Positions 49,741 through 63,253 of a stretch of 64,000 nucleotides of DNA are shown here, piece by piece. This DNA is from Anoplopoma fimbria. Taxonomy: Eukaryota > Chordata > Actinopteri > Perciformes > Anoplopomatidae. The DNA is taken from the NCBI RefSeq assembly GCF_027596085.1, contig NC_072457.1, positions 27,430,831-27,494,830 on the forward strand. Reading direction: 5' to 3'. Made by a program: the position numbers and the translations under genes. The notes under the pieces are model-generated. The model was not told the DNA's origin. It searched no databases and saw only the letters and a program-made list of their open reading frames with translations. Each line of letters opens with the position of its first letter. Within the stretch, counting starts at the first letter, position 1.

Positions 49741-50303
49741 TTGTGTGGGAGGGGATGCTACTACATCAGGTTATCTTTATTCTCTTGTTCTCTGTGGGGT
49801 TTTTACTGTGTTCAAAGCAGGAGGCTCTGATTAGGAGGGATAAACAGATAATGGATGGGGACACTGCTTTGACAGTCGTCTCAAGTGTTTTAATTGTTAA
49901 GTTGTTATGGTTTGTTATATAATATAGATCAGACACAGAGAGGAGAAGGTAGGGGAAGAGAAATAAGGAGACAGACAGCTACAGAGAGCCCCCCGGTGGG
50001 CAGGAGAGCCACGAGCCAGGCTGCTGCATTTGTGTATGATTTGTCGACTCTCAGTGGGTCCGTTCATGAAGCACCTGGCAACCCTGCACAGAGGAATATG
50101 GTGGCTGCCACGACCATACCCCGACACACACACAACCATATGCCCCCATTGTCATTCCAATGAGCTCGGACAACATTCACTTTCCCCTCCTTTCAGCAAA
50201 CGCTATCAATACAAACCCCATGTGGAGGGGCCCGGGTCAAGAGGAAGACTCACCACAAAGTGGCCGCTGACACACAGAGAGGCACAAGCACACACACACA
50301 TGC

Positions 50304-50307
<4 letters not shown>

Positions 50308-50399
<92 letters not shown>
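50308..50399. repeat. (CA)n microsatellite
   Basis: About 90 bp of CA repeats. Confidence 0.97.
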
Positions 50400-50401
<2 letters not shown>

Positions 50402-50449
50402 CTGCTGCCCCCCTCAGCTCCGCCTCCCCCTCCTCTCCTGAACCCCCGT

Positions 50450-50890
50450 AGGCTGGACTGAGGAAATGTGAATTAGCTTCATCAATGCAGAGGTTAACAT
50501 TGCGCAAAGACGATGTTGACCTCTCGTTGTATTCTTGGTTTGATGTCTTTCTTAGGGCCAAATGCTTATGAATAAAAATGGCAAGGGGAGAGGTTGACAA
50601 AGGGATTTGTCTGACTAATGCCAAGGGAAAACCCCTCGGGGAAAGCCTGGTTAAGCCCAACACCGCTGAATCCCCCCCTGCATTATTATCAATCATGGAG
50701 TGGCTCACACAGCGCTGTTATTGTTTTTGCCATAATTGTGTCAGAATAGCTTTCATTTGTCTCTAATGAAAAGTGTCTGCATTCATCATGACAATGCAGT
50801 GACAGCATAAATATCACAAAAGGCAACATATAGCGCCTTCTTAAACATGCACCATCTAAAATGTGCCATAAACATATGTGCTGCCTGCGT
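50450..50890. promoter_or_regulatory. Candidate regulatory block B, upstream of lbx1
   Basis: About 440 bp with no simple repeats and a dense mix of TAAT, TTATGAATAAAAATGG (posterior-Hox/MEF2-like), TGACAAAGGG and CATAATTGTG words. The texture resembles a developmental enhancer; this is inference. Confidence 0.3.
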
Positions 50891-50934
50891 GTGCCCGTGT
50901 GATAATAAATCATTACATTTCACTTTAATGTGTA

Positions 50935-51420
50935 GAAATGAATGGGTTTGTTCACCCAAATTACAAAAAACATATTTTCTCACTTATAGCTAGCGGCATC
51001 TATCCACGCAGAATGTTTGGGTTTTATTTTTCCAGGCTTTGAGACACATGTTAGAGGTTGCTGCCACCATCCACTAAAATGTAGGTGAAAAGAACATTAA
51101 TTGTGATGATCACGGCATAGAACAATTGCCACAGCAATGCTCATTTCAAGAAACAGTGTCTCCGTTACTGTGGATAATCAGCCAAACAAAGTGACAGCAG
51201 TTTTCAGATACTATTAATTTGCTCAAAAGTAGTTTCAATGAAAGTCGTTCACATTGAGAGCTCCAGATTATCCAAAACAACGGAGAAATTGTTACTTGAA
51301 AGACACATTGCTGCTGAAATGTGAAATATCATTTTAAAATGCTTAAGCACAACAAACTAAATTCTACACATTCAGGTTATTGATGTGGTCGGCGAAATGA
51401 AAAAATTATATAATTTAAAC
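50935..51420. repeat. Teleost interspersed repeat copy
   Basis: GTTCACCCAAATTACAAAAA, GCGGCATCTATCCACGCAGA, TGCTGCCACCATCCACTAAA, AGTTTCAATGAAAGTCGTTC and AAAGACACATTGCTGCTGAA occur in the order I know from a widespread fish repeat that begins GGGATAGTTCACCCAAATTA. Confidence 0.6.
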
Positions 51421-52379
51421 CTGAACGAATAAAGCTATCCGCATGGTGAGGTTCCCCTATGAATAAAGAATAAGAATATTTGTTAGTCTTTTTATAATTT
51501 CGGTGAACCAACCAATAAATGAATTATGGGGAAATTGACTTAAATTCATTCTAATTTGAAAAAACTAATCTGATTTGTGTGAAATGACAACTTAATTCAG
51601 AATTTGCCATGACAGATTCAACTGAATCAGCATTTAATTTTACAACCAATTTAAAAAGGATTTGATGGCATCCTCCATAAAAGTGTTGATGGTAATAACC
51701 ATTGGTAAGAACATAAACAACAGAAAACCTGCAGGCAAGAAGGGTGAGGCAGGTTCTCAACCTTTAACCCTGATATAATTGAAAAACATGTCCGTGATGG
51801 TTGGTTACACAAGAATTCAAGTGGTTGTGTGACACTAAACTATAACAAAAAAAGAGACATATAAACATAACAAAACTGAGAGCTTGTTTCACAATCAAAT
51901 ATCCCTTTTTGTGACTTTTTTGTGTGTGTGACTGAAGATGCAGGTGCTCATTTTTGTGTGCAAACAAATTAAAGACTGCACACTCCCACACACTCACACA
52001 TTATATGCTCCACAGGGCCTGGGCTTGTCTTTATGAGTTTATTAAAAGCGTCTTGTTTTGTATCAGGCTCTCCCAGCAAAGAACCACACACCCAATATAT
52101 CACACCGCTATTGTGGGTAATTAAGTCCAAAACTTGGTGTTATATGGAGCCCGTTGTGCATAAGCAAAATTGACCATTTTAATTGCGAAGGAAATATTTG
52201 CTTGCACTTTATCTAGCGTGAAAGATAGTATTACTCTTCTTAATATTGAAGGAGGAGGAGGACCCGGAGAATATAGCACAGGCATTCATTATACTAACAG
52301 TCCACTTTAAAAATGAATGGTAATGAGACACAACAGATATTTACTTTGCTTTAATGCTGAGGCAAGTAGCTAGCCATGA
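51421..52379. other. Gene-free region
   Basis: No gene recognised. 52020-52220 is a low-repeat stretch with GGTAATTAAGTCC and TTTTAATTGCG homeodomain-type sites. Confidence 0.45.
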
Positions 52380-52398
52380 CCCCCCCCCCCCCCCCCCC
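52380..52398. repeat. Poly(C) run
   Basis: Nineteen consecutive C. This is prone to sequencing-length error. Confidence 0.9.
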
Positions 52399-52959
52399 AT
52401 GCAAACATCCCCCCTGCTGCTGCCCAACGCTTTTTAAATCTTCAGACTTGTTACACTGCAAAATACAACATTGCATTAAAAATTTAAGAGGCACGAGTCG
52501 ATCCCAGATGAATTCACCTCGCGCTGATTATCCTGCTAATCAGTGCAACACAGCATCTGCTTTCTACTGCCGCTGACTGCCACGCAACCTCACTCCCTTT
52601 TCTTTATTATTACGGAGGGAAAAATACGTCCTCATCTATCAATCATGATTATGACTCTCACGTACTTTCTCTTCCTCTCTTTTTTCCTGTATTTTCCTCC
52701 TCTTCTTAGTCTTGCATTGCAGTATTTTTCACAGGCGAGCCCAATAAGCGGCTTCTCTCTCTTTCTCCCCAACAGATGAGTGTGGCCTGAAGGAAGAGGG
52801 CTGCCATTCATCCAGATCTGTGCCTGTTCCTGCCGTTTAAACCCGAGCAGCCTCGACTAATGCCCCTGCCTCACTTCTCCGCCACGCTGCTGCTTTATAG
52901 GCTTTGTTCGAGGCAGCTCCTTTATTCCCCCCCCTGTCCACCTTTTTCATATTTTTCAC

Positions 52960-53130
52960 CTCCTAATTCCCCCCCCTCCTCTCTCTCCTCCCAGTGATCT
53001 CTTTGTTTCTGTCAACTCCTCACCTTCGTCCTCCTCTTTCTCACCCTTCTCTTGTGCTTTCTTTTACCTCTCACATTCCTCCTTTTTTTGCTTTCTCCAT
53101 TTCCTTCTCCTCCTCCTGTAAAAAAAAAAA
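52960..53130. repeat. Polypyrimidine-rich tract
   Basis: C/T-rich sequence of CTCCT and TTTCTC words ending in a short A run. See the purine tract at 53305. Confidence 0.75.
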
Positions 53131-53304
53131 AAAAAAGGGAAGGGGGGGACTTTGGACGAGAAGTCGGTGGCGTTGAGCCGAGGAGGACACACTCCACTTA
53201 GATAAATATCCCCATCGCTCTGAGCAGAGCCAGGGAGATTTATTCATCCGCCGAGCTGGCAGAAAATTGACTTGTTTCATGGGGGCAGGCTAGTGACGCA
53301 TCGC

Positions 53305-53505
53305 CATGAGAGGCAAAGAGACAGGAGGGAGGGAGGGAAGGAGAGATAAAGAATGATAAAGAGAGAAGGCACATGGAGAGGGAGAGAGAGAAAGGAGGGA
53401 AAGGAACACAGAGGGAGAGGAGAGAGGGGGGGAAAAAAGTGGAGAAAGAGTGAAGCGATTTAGTAGGGAGGGAGAAAAACGATAAAGAGAGATGAGAGAG
53501 AGTGA
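53305..53505. repeat. Homopurine-rich tract
   Basis: About 200 bp made almost only of A and G (GGAGGGAGGGAAGG, GAGAGAGAAAGGAGG and similar). It lies about 180 bp after the polypyrimidine tract on the same strand. Confidence 0.85.
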
Positions 53506-53866
53506 TGTCCCTCCCCTTGTACCAGAGGATAAAGCCAGTGGGGTGGTGAAACAGTGATGAGGGAAAGGGTACAGCTGACATTTATATAAGAGGATATTGA
53601 TGAAGCAGAGACAATAGCAGACTCAATCCACACCTCCTCTTCCTCTTTTGCCTCCTTGCTCTTGTTTACTACTTTTCACTCTTCCTCCGCTTGTCTCTTC
53701 TCCGCTGTCTCCCTCAACTCTCTCTGTCTTTGAACTGACAGAGCGCCGTTATTGGCCACTACATCCTCATTGAGAGAGAAGGGCCACAACCTTGGGTGAC
53801 TTAAGACTACAGCCACCAATGCATCACAGTGATAATCTCTTATTTTCTCCCTCCCACCACACACAG

Positions 53867-53987
<121 letters not shown>

Positions 53988-54140
53988 AACACATAGATAC
54001 TATAGCCGGCATGCAGCATCCTTGTCAACAGAAAAACTACAGTGTTCCTGTGTTTCATATGGCCTCCATGCTAACACAGCAAATAGCGGGGAGACGAATG
54101 CTTCCTCCCCTCTGCTTTTCTGAAGAGCTGAAGTGAGTGG

Positions 54141-54142
<2 letters not shown>

Positions 54143-54193
<51 letters not shown>
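54143..54193. repeat. (TG)n microsatellite
   Basis: About 50 bp of TG, 160 bp after the CA tract and therefore complementary to it on the same strand. Confidence 0.95.
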
Positions 54194-54195
<2 letters not shown>

Positions 54196-54383
54196 TGTAA
54201 TTGTGTGTGCTTACTTTGTATGTGTGCTTGTGTGTGTGTCTGTAAGTGCGTATGTGTTCTGGGAGCGATGGGGCGTGGAGGATTTCTGCTTGTATCAGCA
54301 CCTGGGCTGCACTGAGAGAGAGGTATACAGGGGAGAAAGATGGGGGAATTGGGAGTCTGTTTGTGTGTGCGTGTGTGTGTGAG

Positions 54384-54386
<3 letters not shown>

Positions 54387-54426
<40 letters not shown>
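54387..54426. repeat. (GA)n microsatellite
   Basis: About 40 bp of pure GA. Confidence 0.95.
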
Positions 54427-54429
<3 letters not shown>

Positions 54430-57400
54430 GGGGTGGCTAACAGGGAGCGGAGTATAATTTAGTCGCACCAAAGCTCAAGGCTCATGTCAACCTTGGATAG
54501 GGACCCAGGATGATAATTTGAATGGGGAATTAAGTCACCAATCAATGGTTATACTTATGCTGAATCAGTGGTTTATTAAGGGAAGAGAACTCAATCATCT
54601 TACTGTGTGTGTGTGAGTGTATTTGTGTGTGTGCGCATGCGTAGGCTACGCAAGTGTGAGAACTTGCACGCTTCTCTCCTGGTGTTAACAGATGCAGATG
54701 TTTTGTGTATGTTTGTTTGAAACCGTTTTTTGCTGACGGATTTATTTTAACATGCAAGTCCTCACACATGGAGAGCTTTACTAAAAAAGTCTAACCTGCT
54801 TATACACGAAACAAACAAGTCTTTCAAATTAAATAACAATATAGTTTTATTCACCTCAATCCAAAATACATACAAACATTGGCAAAATTATTCACCTGAT
54901 GTTTTCTGATCATAGTTAGACATTGTGGTCAAGTATAAAAGAAAATAAACTACATAACGTTTTCATGCTACGTCCACCTTTTTGCTCCCTACAAACATCA
55001 GTAATAAATCTCACAGAGCTAAACTGGACCTGAACCGCTCCACTTGTAGCTTTTATCAGCAAACTCTACAGCTGGCTGTCATTTGAAATGTTTTAATATC
55101 AGCACTATTATGAGTGAGTTTTCGATGCCAACACGTTATTTTTCTTCAAAACCCTATTATAAGGAATATATGCAATGTATTTTCACTTTTCTCTTAAATG
55201 TTTTTTCTGTTCATTTAACAAAGAAATCACATTTCTGAAATGCTAATGTTGCCAAAGTAGAAGCAGCTACACAATAAGTAAAATACAGCCTATTAGCAAC
55301 AATATTATTCAAGATATATTTAAATTAAACTGTCTTTGGGCCTTCAAGGTGGCTCTGCAAAGTTTGTAGTTTTCTTGTTTGTAGCTCAACATGGATTCAG
55401 TTTAGAAACCTTATTTCACTGCGAAAGAATATATTAAACTGTCCACAGAAAAACGCCAGCAGAGGCTTTGCAGCCATGTTGCCAGCGGTTTGTTGTCACT
55501 TGTGTAGTTCTTTTTGCCAAGTAGGAGATACCTTAGCTGTCAAAAAATGACCATGTTTTAGATTGTGAATTACAACTAATAGGCTGGCATTATCAGTTTT
55601 CCAATTTAGCGTCTTGTAATTACTGTCTGATGTAATGTGAACCAGTAGCAATATTTGGACCAAACTATTAACGTTGAACATACTGATTATAGAGATCATT
55701 CTAATTTAAGAAAATTGTTTAAAAATTATAATTTCCCTTTTAACTGTTGGTATTAATTGTAACAGAAGAAGCTAGCTACAAGCTTAACAACGGTCTTATA
55801 TCATCAAAGAAGTATACAAGAAGACTGATTATACATTTGAAGCCAACATTAGACACTGGATAGTTGTAGATAGTTGACACTATGTAAATGCTTTAGTCAG
55901 TATTCAAAATGTATTGAGGTTTGATAACCTGCAATACTCCACTTTGATCTAACATGGCACAATTGTAAAACACCCCCAAACAATCAACATATAAACACAC
56001 CATTTTTAAATGACCTCAGGTTTTCTTGAGGGATTGTAAGGTGCGTGAGTAAATTCCCACATATGGGAGTGTTTGTAGCTCTGGAGTCCGAGCAAATGTG
56101 AGTGGCAGCCGTGTTGGAGAGGCACCGTGACCTTCTCTCCCCGGACTGTAACTCAATCAGAGCTCAAGGCGTGACACCGTAACCCTGCGTGGCAGGAAGA
56201 GGCCTGGCTGCACCACTCTGCTAATGCCTTCACTAACGTCCGTGACCGCAGCACGCTCATATCCCCCCGGAAAACAAAGCTGCTCCACTGCCAGTTCCTT
56301 AGGAGTGAGAGATAAGCCTGGTTTTTGTGAATCACCGCAAAATGTGTGTTCAGAATGACAAGTTCATAGGTTAACTTTTCTCAGGTTACAGGTTCATTAA
56401 AGGAATTAATGATGCTCCTGTCGCAGATGGATTAAGAGCGTATCTGCTTTCCTTCCAGGCATGCTCTCCAAAAAGTCCTTTGCAAACAATCTGTATTAAC
56501 TACGATTATTTTAAATGGCCTGCAAATGGACAATGGCCACTTTAAAGAACATGAGCCTGGGTGTTTTTCTCACAGGCTATTAGGTGGCATTAGTTTAGTC
56601 AGTAACACTTGTAGATGTTTAGATAAGGGAAGCTAGCTAACCGGATTATGTGGAGTTCATCACTGACTCTAAAAGGTGGAGGCTGGCTGTGTTTCATCAG
56701 CTGCTGAGAGGAACCACACAGCTAGTGTTGCTGTGCTTACAAACACCTGCAAACTCACTGTGTGGCTTTTGCGTGGGTTTATGTGTGTGTGCGTGTGAGC
56801 ATGTGTGTGTCAGCGTGCTGCTGCATCACCAGAGTATTTCAATCTATTTTCTTTTCCGTGCTATTGCCTTGGTAATGTTTCATGTTTTCAAGGCATAAAA
56901 TCACATAATAAAATGTTTTCAATATTTGAATTAATGCAATTTGTTATTAATAATTAATGAATAATTCCTTCTTAATAATACTGATAAGCCATTAAAAGGA
57001 ATAGCCTAATTTTGGGGTTGTGGAAAATCCCTTTGGATGATAGAAAGACCTCTTCTAGACAATTCACCTTCTTGAAAACATCTGCATTGCATCCTGACCA
57101 AAATCCCCTTTAGCTTAATATTTACAATTTTGGATTAAGGTATTATTTTATTTGTGGAACCCCTTATTAAAAGATAATTGAAAAGGATGGCGATGTCTTT
57201 CTTTTTGTTATCGTAGAAAAATGTAATTAAAACACCAACAATGCGTTAGTTCGTTACTGAATTATTTTCCGATTTCTCCAGTCTGTCTGTGACACTCAGT
57301 CACAACCTCATTCATTGCTACTGAATCTTTAAAAATGTGACACAAACATATTCTAGGGACTAAATAATCTCCTAAAACAGCTGGGCACTGATGTTTTCAG

Positions 57401-58639
57401 CAAATAATACTCAAACAGAATTAAATTGTGCATTCGTTGGGGGACTATTTTAAGCTGTGGATTAATACACAATCATCAATTTATTGGTGTTTTTGGTCTT
57501 TTCATGGGATTTGTTGACAGTAAGAAAAATACAGAATATCACCAGGCCTATCCTTTAATAAATCAATAACTGCAGACCTAATGGGTTATTGAGGAAAAAA
57601 ATCATGAGCCTTTATCAACCCTTTTTTAATCACTGTCTAATAAGCCATCAAGTTCAGTTAATAGATGTTAGCTTCAATTGCATGAAACCTTGAGGGTGCT
57701 TTAATTGAAGGCAGTGCCATGAAATCAATTATATTAGTGCATTCTTTTCTGTTCATTTAATTATTAACGGTAAAACAGAGATTTAAGAGATTGTCATCGG
57801 CAAACAATTGTCAACCAATCAACAAAGTCCTGGGTCAAGTTGAAACTTCATCCTCTGCTTGGTGTAGTTTTGCATGACTATTCCAATCTTCCATAAGTTG
57901 CATGTGAGAATAGATAATCAGGCCTTTATGTTCATACAAGTTGTGAAACAGGTGCAGCTTTCCAAACGAGTGCGGCCCATTCTTATGGCTTTTCCCCCTG
58001 AGTCAGAAATCGTGAGAGGGGATAAGGTCGTTCCAATGAGACGAACAGTCTTGACCCGACTCGTAAACTCTGAGGTGCCATGGATAAAGAAAAAAGTCAG
58101 AAATTCACGTTTGGAAGTGATGGAGAAGTCTGGTGTGCTGTGTGTCGGCATGTGTGCTCGGCCTCCATGTGCTATTTCAGTCTGCAGTCAGTTTTTTGGT
58201 GGATGTACATGCAAAGTTTTGAATCGGATTACATGCAGCAGAGAAGAAAAAGACATACAGGGAAATGTGAAGTTGTGCAGGCATGCACCAGCACATGAAC
58301 ACACAACTCTACTGTGACATGTTCCCTGAAACTCACTGTTTATTATCTGGCTGGTGGTGGGAAAAGGACTTAGTTGCAGTTCAGAGGTCACGGCGGTGGG
58401 ATTTCATGGTTAAAAGGAGAGATTGGGCAGAGGAGAAAAAACAAAAGAGATATACCAAATTAACACGCTGAACAAACAAACAGAGAGGAACAACAAGGGA
58501 CAACTTCTCAGCGAAAAGAGAAACTGTATGTTCTTTGTCTAAGTGAAAAAAAAAAGAAATCTCAACAGACAAAGCAGAAAAGAACTGCATACGGCACAAA
58601 AGTAAAGAAAAATATTAATATTATTTACTGTCCTTATTG
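54427..58639. other. Gene-free region
   Basis: No exon or RNA gene recognised. The 147-codon open frame at 57874-58317 (+) has no known motif and no conserved composition. 56380-56560 is a low-repeat stretch with GGAATTAATGATGCTCC. Confidence 0.45.
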
Positions 58640-58900
58640 TCCCATCCCTGATCTCCCCCAGATTTGCATGTCTTTGAGCTCTCCATTTGTCTTTGCTGGT
58701 AAACACAATTTTAATATTAGAATAAATTACAAACGGAAGACTGATGCCCGGTATAAATTTTTCTTGCGGGAAGTTCAGACTCCGCCAACATTAATGTCCC
58801 TTGCCACCGTTGGAGGCATAAATCTCTTTTTCCCTCTTTTTGCCTTGAATCATATAGGGATATTGAATTACTCCCCTGCTCCGCACACATAGAGGCATTG
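58640..58900. promoter_or_regulatory. Candidate regulatory block C
   Basis: Non-repeat block of balanced composition with GATTTGCATGTC (octamer-like on the reverse strand) and ACATTAATGTCCC. Enhancer status is inferred from texture only. Confidence 0.2.
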
Positions 58901-60579
58901 TGCATTACATTGACTGATAAGCTGTCACCAGCAGTTTAACTTAGAGACATTCAAAGAGTAATACACCAGTCGAGGATAAACTAACCCCAGTCCCCTTAGA
59001 GTAAGCTATGGCGCTGTCACTGTGAAAAATACGACGGGGGCATTTCATATAACATGCAGCATCTGGCATCAGAAAATAGAGGAAAATACCTCTGAACAAT
59101 GCTTGGTTTATGGCTGTTTTCATTCTGGGCGACAGTTTTACCCTTGAACATAAGGGAAAGCTTGGATCAAAGCACTATGAAAGGCTGATATACAAGCTTC
59201 ACTGTAGTCTTTTGACGCTGGAGGAAGGATTGTATTATTTTTTGATTAGAAAACTTGAGTTATAATTACAAAACAACGTTTTTTATCATACCGTCAGCAA
59301 ATATTATTGTATTTTCCCTCCTCACAACATCACCAGTGGTTACATTCTGAGCGTATGTGTGTGCAAACCTTCATAACTCCTGTGATGGATTAGTCTTATT
59401 TTTTTTTTTACCTCTTTACCATATTTATGAGAGCAGCTAAAGGGCCTTTTCATGCTACAATCTGGGAACAACCATTAACGCTTGGAGTTGGACCAATGGT
59501 AGGCAGCCATCTCTCACTCGTTGTAGTTGGCATGAGAGAGGGGCCGATCCATCACGGCAGGTTTGGCGACAGTGTGACTCGTTGTACCATACGCCCCTGT
59601 GCTTCAGGGTGGTCTGTTCAATTCAACATCTGCATGAGAAATTTGGAGCAGAGCAGCTGTGGACGGGGCTGCTCCTGTGTGTGTCCTGGTTGTTTCAGTG
59701 TTAAAGTGCTGCATTGTTTCTGTCTGGCCTCTGAATGGGTAAAGAGCGGAGACAATATTACACCGTTAATAAAGCATTGCTTAGATTAACGCAGGAGGAA
59801 GGGAGGAGGAAGGACAGTGAGCAGAGACTGCAATTTCTTGTTTTTCTAGTATGTTTCAATTAATGATGTTGAAAATCAGTAGTTCCTGCAATGCCAGATT
59901 TTCACAAATTAAGAAAAAAAAATATTGTGCTAGGACAGGTGTGTACATTCAAAAGAAGTTATGTGCATATAAGGAAACTGCAGACCACACAATTTGTGTA
60001 GGCGTAATTTTATTTGCACAGACAGGGCACCAATCTTGCAGAAAAATTCACAAATAAAGTGAAAAAAGGGAGGAGAGTATTTATTAAGCAGATGTGCCGG
60101 CTTTTCCTACAGCAGCAGTGATATGTAATGCACACAGACGGCTTATCTTTTGAATATTGCTGCAAAGGATTAATTCGGTATCTTTAAATCCAAGGCTCTG
60201 CTTGACAAAGAGACGCTTAAAGGTAAGGCCGTAAAAATGTGATATAGCAAAGGACTGCCACTGACTGAGAGGCTGAGGGAGGACATAAAGAAGACGGATG
60301 CCCGTCCCCTTTAATATAACATAAAGACTGAGCTGAAGAAAATAAAACACCCCATTGTAATGAAATGCATTTACTGCAGCACAGGCTTGAAATCAGCCAG
60401 AAGTGAGCACAAATGTCAAAAGAGCTCTCCTGTTGAGCAGAGCGGCAGAATGAAGAGGCCTGATATCTAATCCATTTCCTGTGAAACCGGCGGTGTAGAG
60501 GACATCAAAGAGAGTTAAAGGGGATTCAGTGAGAGCTGCTGGAGTGGCGAGGCGGTGAAATATGGCACATTTGGTTTTC
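58901..60579. other. Gene-free region
   Basis: No gene seen; short chance frames only. Confidence 0.45.
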
Positions 60580-60860
60580 TTCTCTCCCCCGGCACTGGGC
60601 CTTTGGAATAATTAGAGCCTAATTCTGTCTAATTAACGGACTCAATTACTCCTGAAGAAAGCTCATCAAAAAGATGGCGGGAAAGCAGGGAAGAGAATGG
60701 CAGAGTTTTTTCTTTAATTAATGAACTGAGTTGAATAACGGCCACGGAATTAAACATTTCCCCCAATGTGTATGAATTGCAAATTGGAGCATCGTTTTTT
60801 TCTTTTTTTCCGAGACGGGAGCCCAGGGGCTAACGCTGCTGTCAAGTAGCTCTCTAAAAA
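60580..60860. promoter_or_regulatory. Candidate regulatory block D
   Basis: Dense homeodomain-type sites: GGAATAATTAGAGCC, GTCTAATTAACGG, TCAATTACTCC, TTAATTAATGAAC. The block is free of simple repeats. This is a plausible tissue-specific enhancer, inferred only from motif density. Confidence 0.3.
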
Positions 60861-62954
60861 GTCAAAGCGCCGATGCAGCACTAACAAATTACTTAAGATT
60901 ACCATCTTTAGCACATGCGGAGGTCCTAACGAATAGCGATGAATTAATATACCGTCTGTGTTCCAGCGCTCCCATTGGCTATGAGTTTCACTGATCCTAA
61001 AAGAGCCAATAAAGCAGGCACCAGCGTGAACTTTATGGAACACTTTTCTTCCTGTACAATTGGTTGTCTGTCGATTGCATATTTCACATCCTTGAGACGT
61101 TGATATAAGTCTTGTTAAATTACTCAGCTGAGATGGAGCTGTGCATACACGAGTGTTTTTCAGGGGTTGAAAACTTTTTATGTGCTATCAGGGCCGTGTG
61201 TGAGTGTATGTGTGTGTGCGTGTGCGTGCAAAGTGCTGTGCTGTGCTCAGCAGCTTTAAAGGCCCAAGGGTCGGCTAAGCTAACTCACTGCCTCAGCACT
61301 CTTTAGCTCAGCTCCTCAACACATTCGCTGAGGTACTGGGAAACAAACTTAAAGGCCCAATATTATCACCCATATGTAGACAGGGAGAGCAACACAACAG
61401 CACGGGAGACATTTGTTGTTATCCTTTGTGTAACCGGTTGTTTTCTGCAAGCCGACAGATCTTCTGCTACACAAAAGGGACATGAACATCTAGCTCTAGC
61501 GTATAATGCTTTCAACATGTAGCTTTGGTTGTAATGTTTGTGTTGTGCTTTTCTGGCTATATATTAGGCACATTTTTTACATGTGTACAGCTGAATACCA
61601 GCTGGTGCAAAGTTTCCAGTTTGAGCCTTGAGAAGAGTCTGTGAACACAAAGACTGGCGTGGCAAACGTTAATTGCATCCGGGTCAACCCTTCATCTTAT
61701 CTGAGTTTAATTTTCTGGTGTGGTGCTCAAATAGGTATTCAATCTGCAGAAGACGGAGAAAAAAAATCCAAAATCCAAATGACAGAGTGTAAAAAAACAT
61801 AACAACAAGAATAATGTCAAATTTAAATTCAGCATCATTGGTGTTAAATGCCTCCAGGATAAAATCACCCATGCAGCTGGTAGTTAACTGATTATAGAGC
61901 ATTTTCTGCCGTTGTGGTTTTGTGCCATTAAAGGCTCTTCTACCATAAGTGGATAAGTTATATCAGAACAGCAGAACATACAGTTTAGTTAATGAGTCAC
62001 TAGCACTGAAGTTTGTGTCAGTGGGATTCATAAAAAAACCCTGCAAAGAGTAAACCGTGGAGGATTGTTAGCCTGTTTGACTTCCATTTAAAAAGCCCAA
62101 GAGGAAATTTTAACAAAATTCACAATATTTCAATCTTTAGTCATGTGAGGTTGGAAATTTGCTTTTCCTTTTTTTTGTTTTCATTACAGAGGCATTGTAC
62201 TACATGAGGTAATGTAAAGACTTACATTGTAGATGTAGCATTTACAGCTAAGAAATGTGAAATTTAAAGAATTTAGAAAGATTATGATGTACAACTAAAC
62301 TTTTTTTAAGTATTTACATAAGACTTTACCACTGAGTGATTGTGTCATTACATTTTGCTATACATTTATATTGCTAATTCATCTTTAACTTTTAATCAAA
62401 ATTCTCCAATTATTACATTTTTTTAATTAATGTGTGACACACAGTAATTTAAAATCTACAATTTGATGATACATGAGGCAGACCCGACATGACAACTGAT
62501 AAAACAATGTTAATTTGCTTTTCTCTTGAATAATATGATTTCCACATTAGTATTGTATGTATTACTACATAAACATGTAGCATGGCTAGTTTTTATGTCT
62601 ATCTGGGGGATTCTCTGAGTGTCACTATAATATAATGTCTTATATAATGTTAAAATGAATCTGAATATCAATTAACACCAACTCCAAATAAAAATAACGG
62701 TGATATTAATGATAGTAATAATGATCATAAAATGATCATAATAATAATAATATTAATAATAGGTTACCAAATTTACTTTAAATACTTTTGAATGATAAAT
62801 CGATTAAATATTTTTTTACTTCATTGGCTAAAATATAATACTCATATAGCGGTCAAAGCATGCCCACAAAAAGAATACCAATAACATACTATGTTCAGAC
62901 AAATAGATTTCTCACCCATTATTAATGAATGATTAGTCAACTATTTATGTATTT
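60861..62954. other. Gene-free region
   Basis: No gene seen. AT-rich, with a short ATA/AAT-type tract near 62735-62760. Confidence 0.45.
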
Positions 62955-63253
62955 TTTAATTAAAGTATTTTGTTAAGCAAAAATGTCAAATGTTAGGTGT
63001 TCCAGCTTGTTACAGAGGATTTACAACTTTTCCCTTTAAGTCACTGCACATTAAGTACATTTGGGTTTTGGACTGTTGGTGGGACAAAGCAAGCAATTTG
63101 AAGTCATTACTTAGGACTCTCGACAGTTGTGATGATCATTTTCCACAATTGTAAGGAGTTTTATAGAATAAACGACAACTTTATTAAATAAAATATTAAT
63201 AAAAATAATCTACTGGTTAATCATAAATGAAAATGATTGTTGGTTGCAGCCCT
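62955..63253. mobile_element. Decayed hAT-type non-autonomous transposon, right part
   Basis: GGTTTTGGACTGTTGGTGGG, CAAGCAATTTGAAGTCATTA, TTTTATAGAATAAACGACAA and the terminal GATTGTTGGTTGCAGCCCT follow the order of a widespread fish element whose end reads GTTAGTTGCAGCCCT. The left terminus is not identifiable, so the copy is probably truncated. Confidence 0.6.

Noticed and set aside
57874..58317. 147-codon open frame
   Set aside because: No known motif, Cys and Arg scattered without pattern, no neighbouring exon; a chance frame unless transcription is shown.
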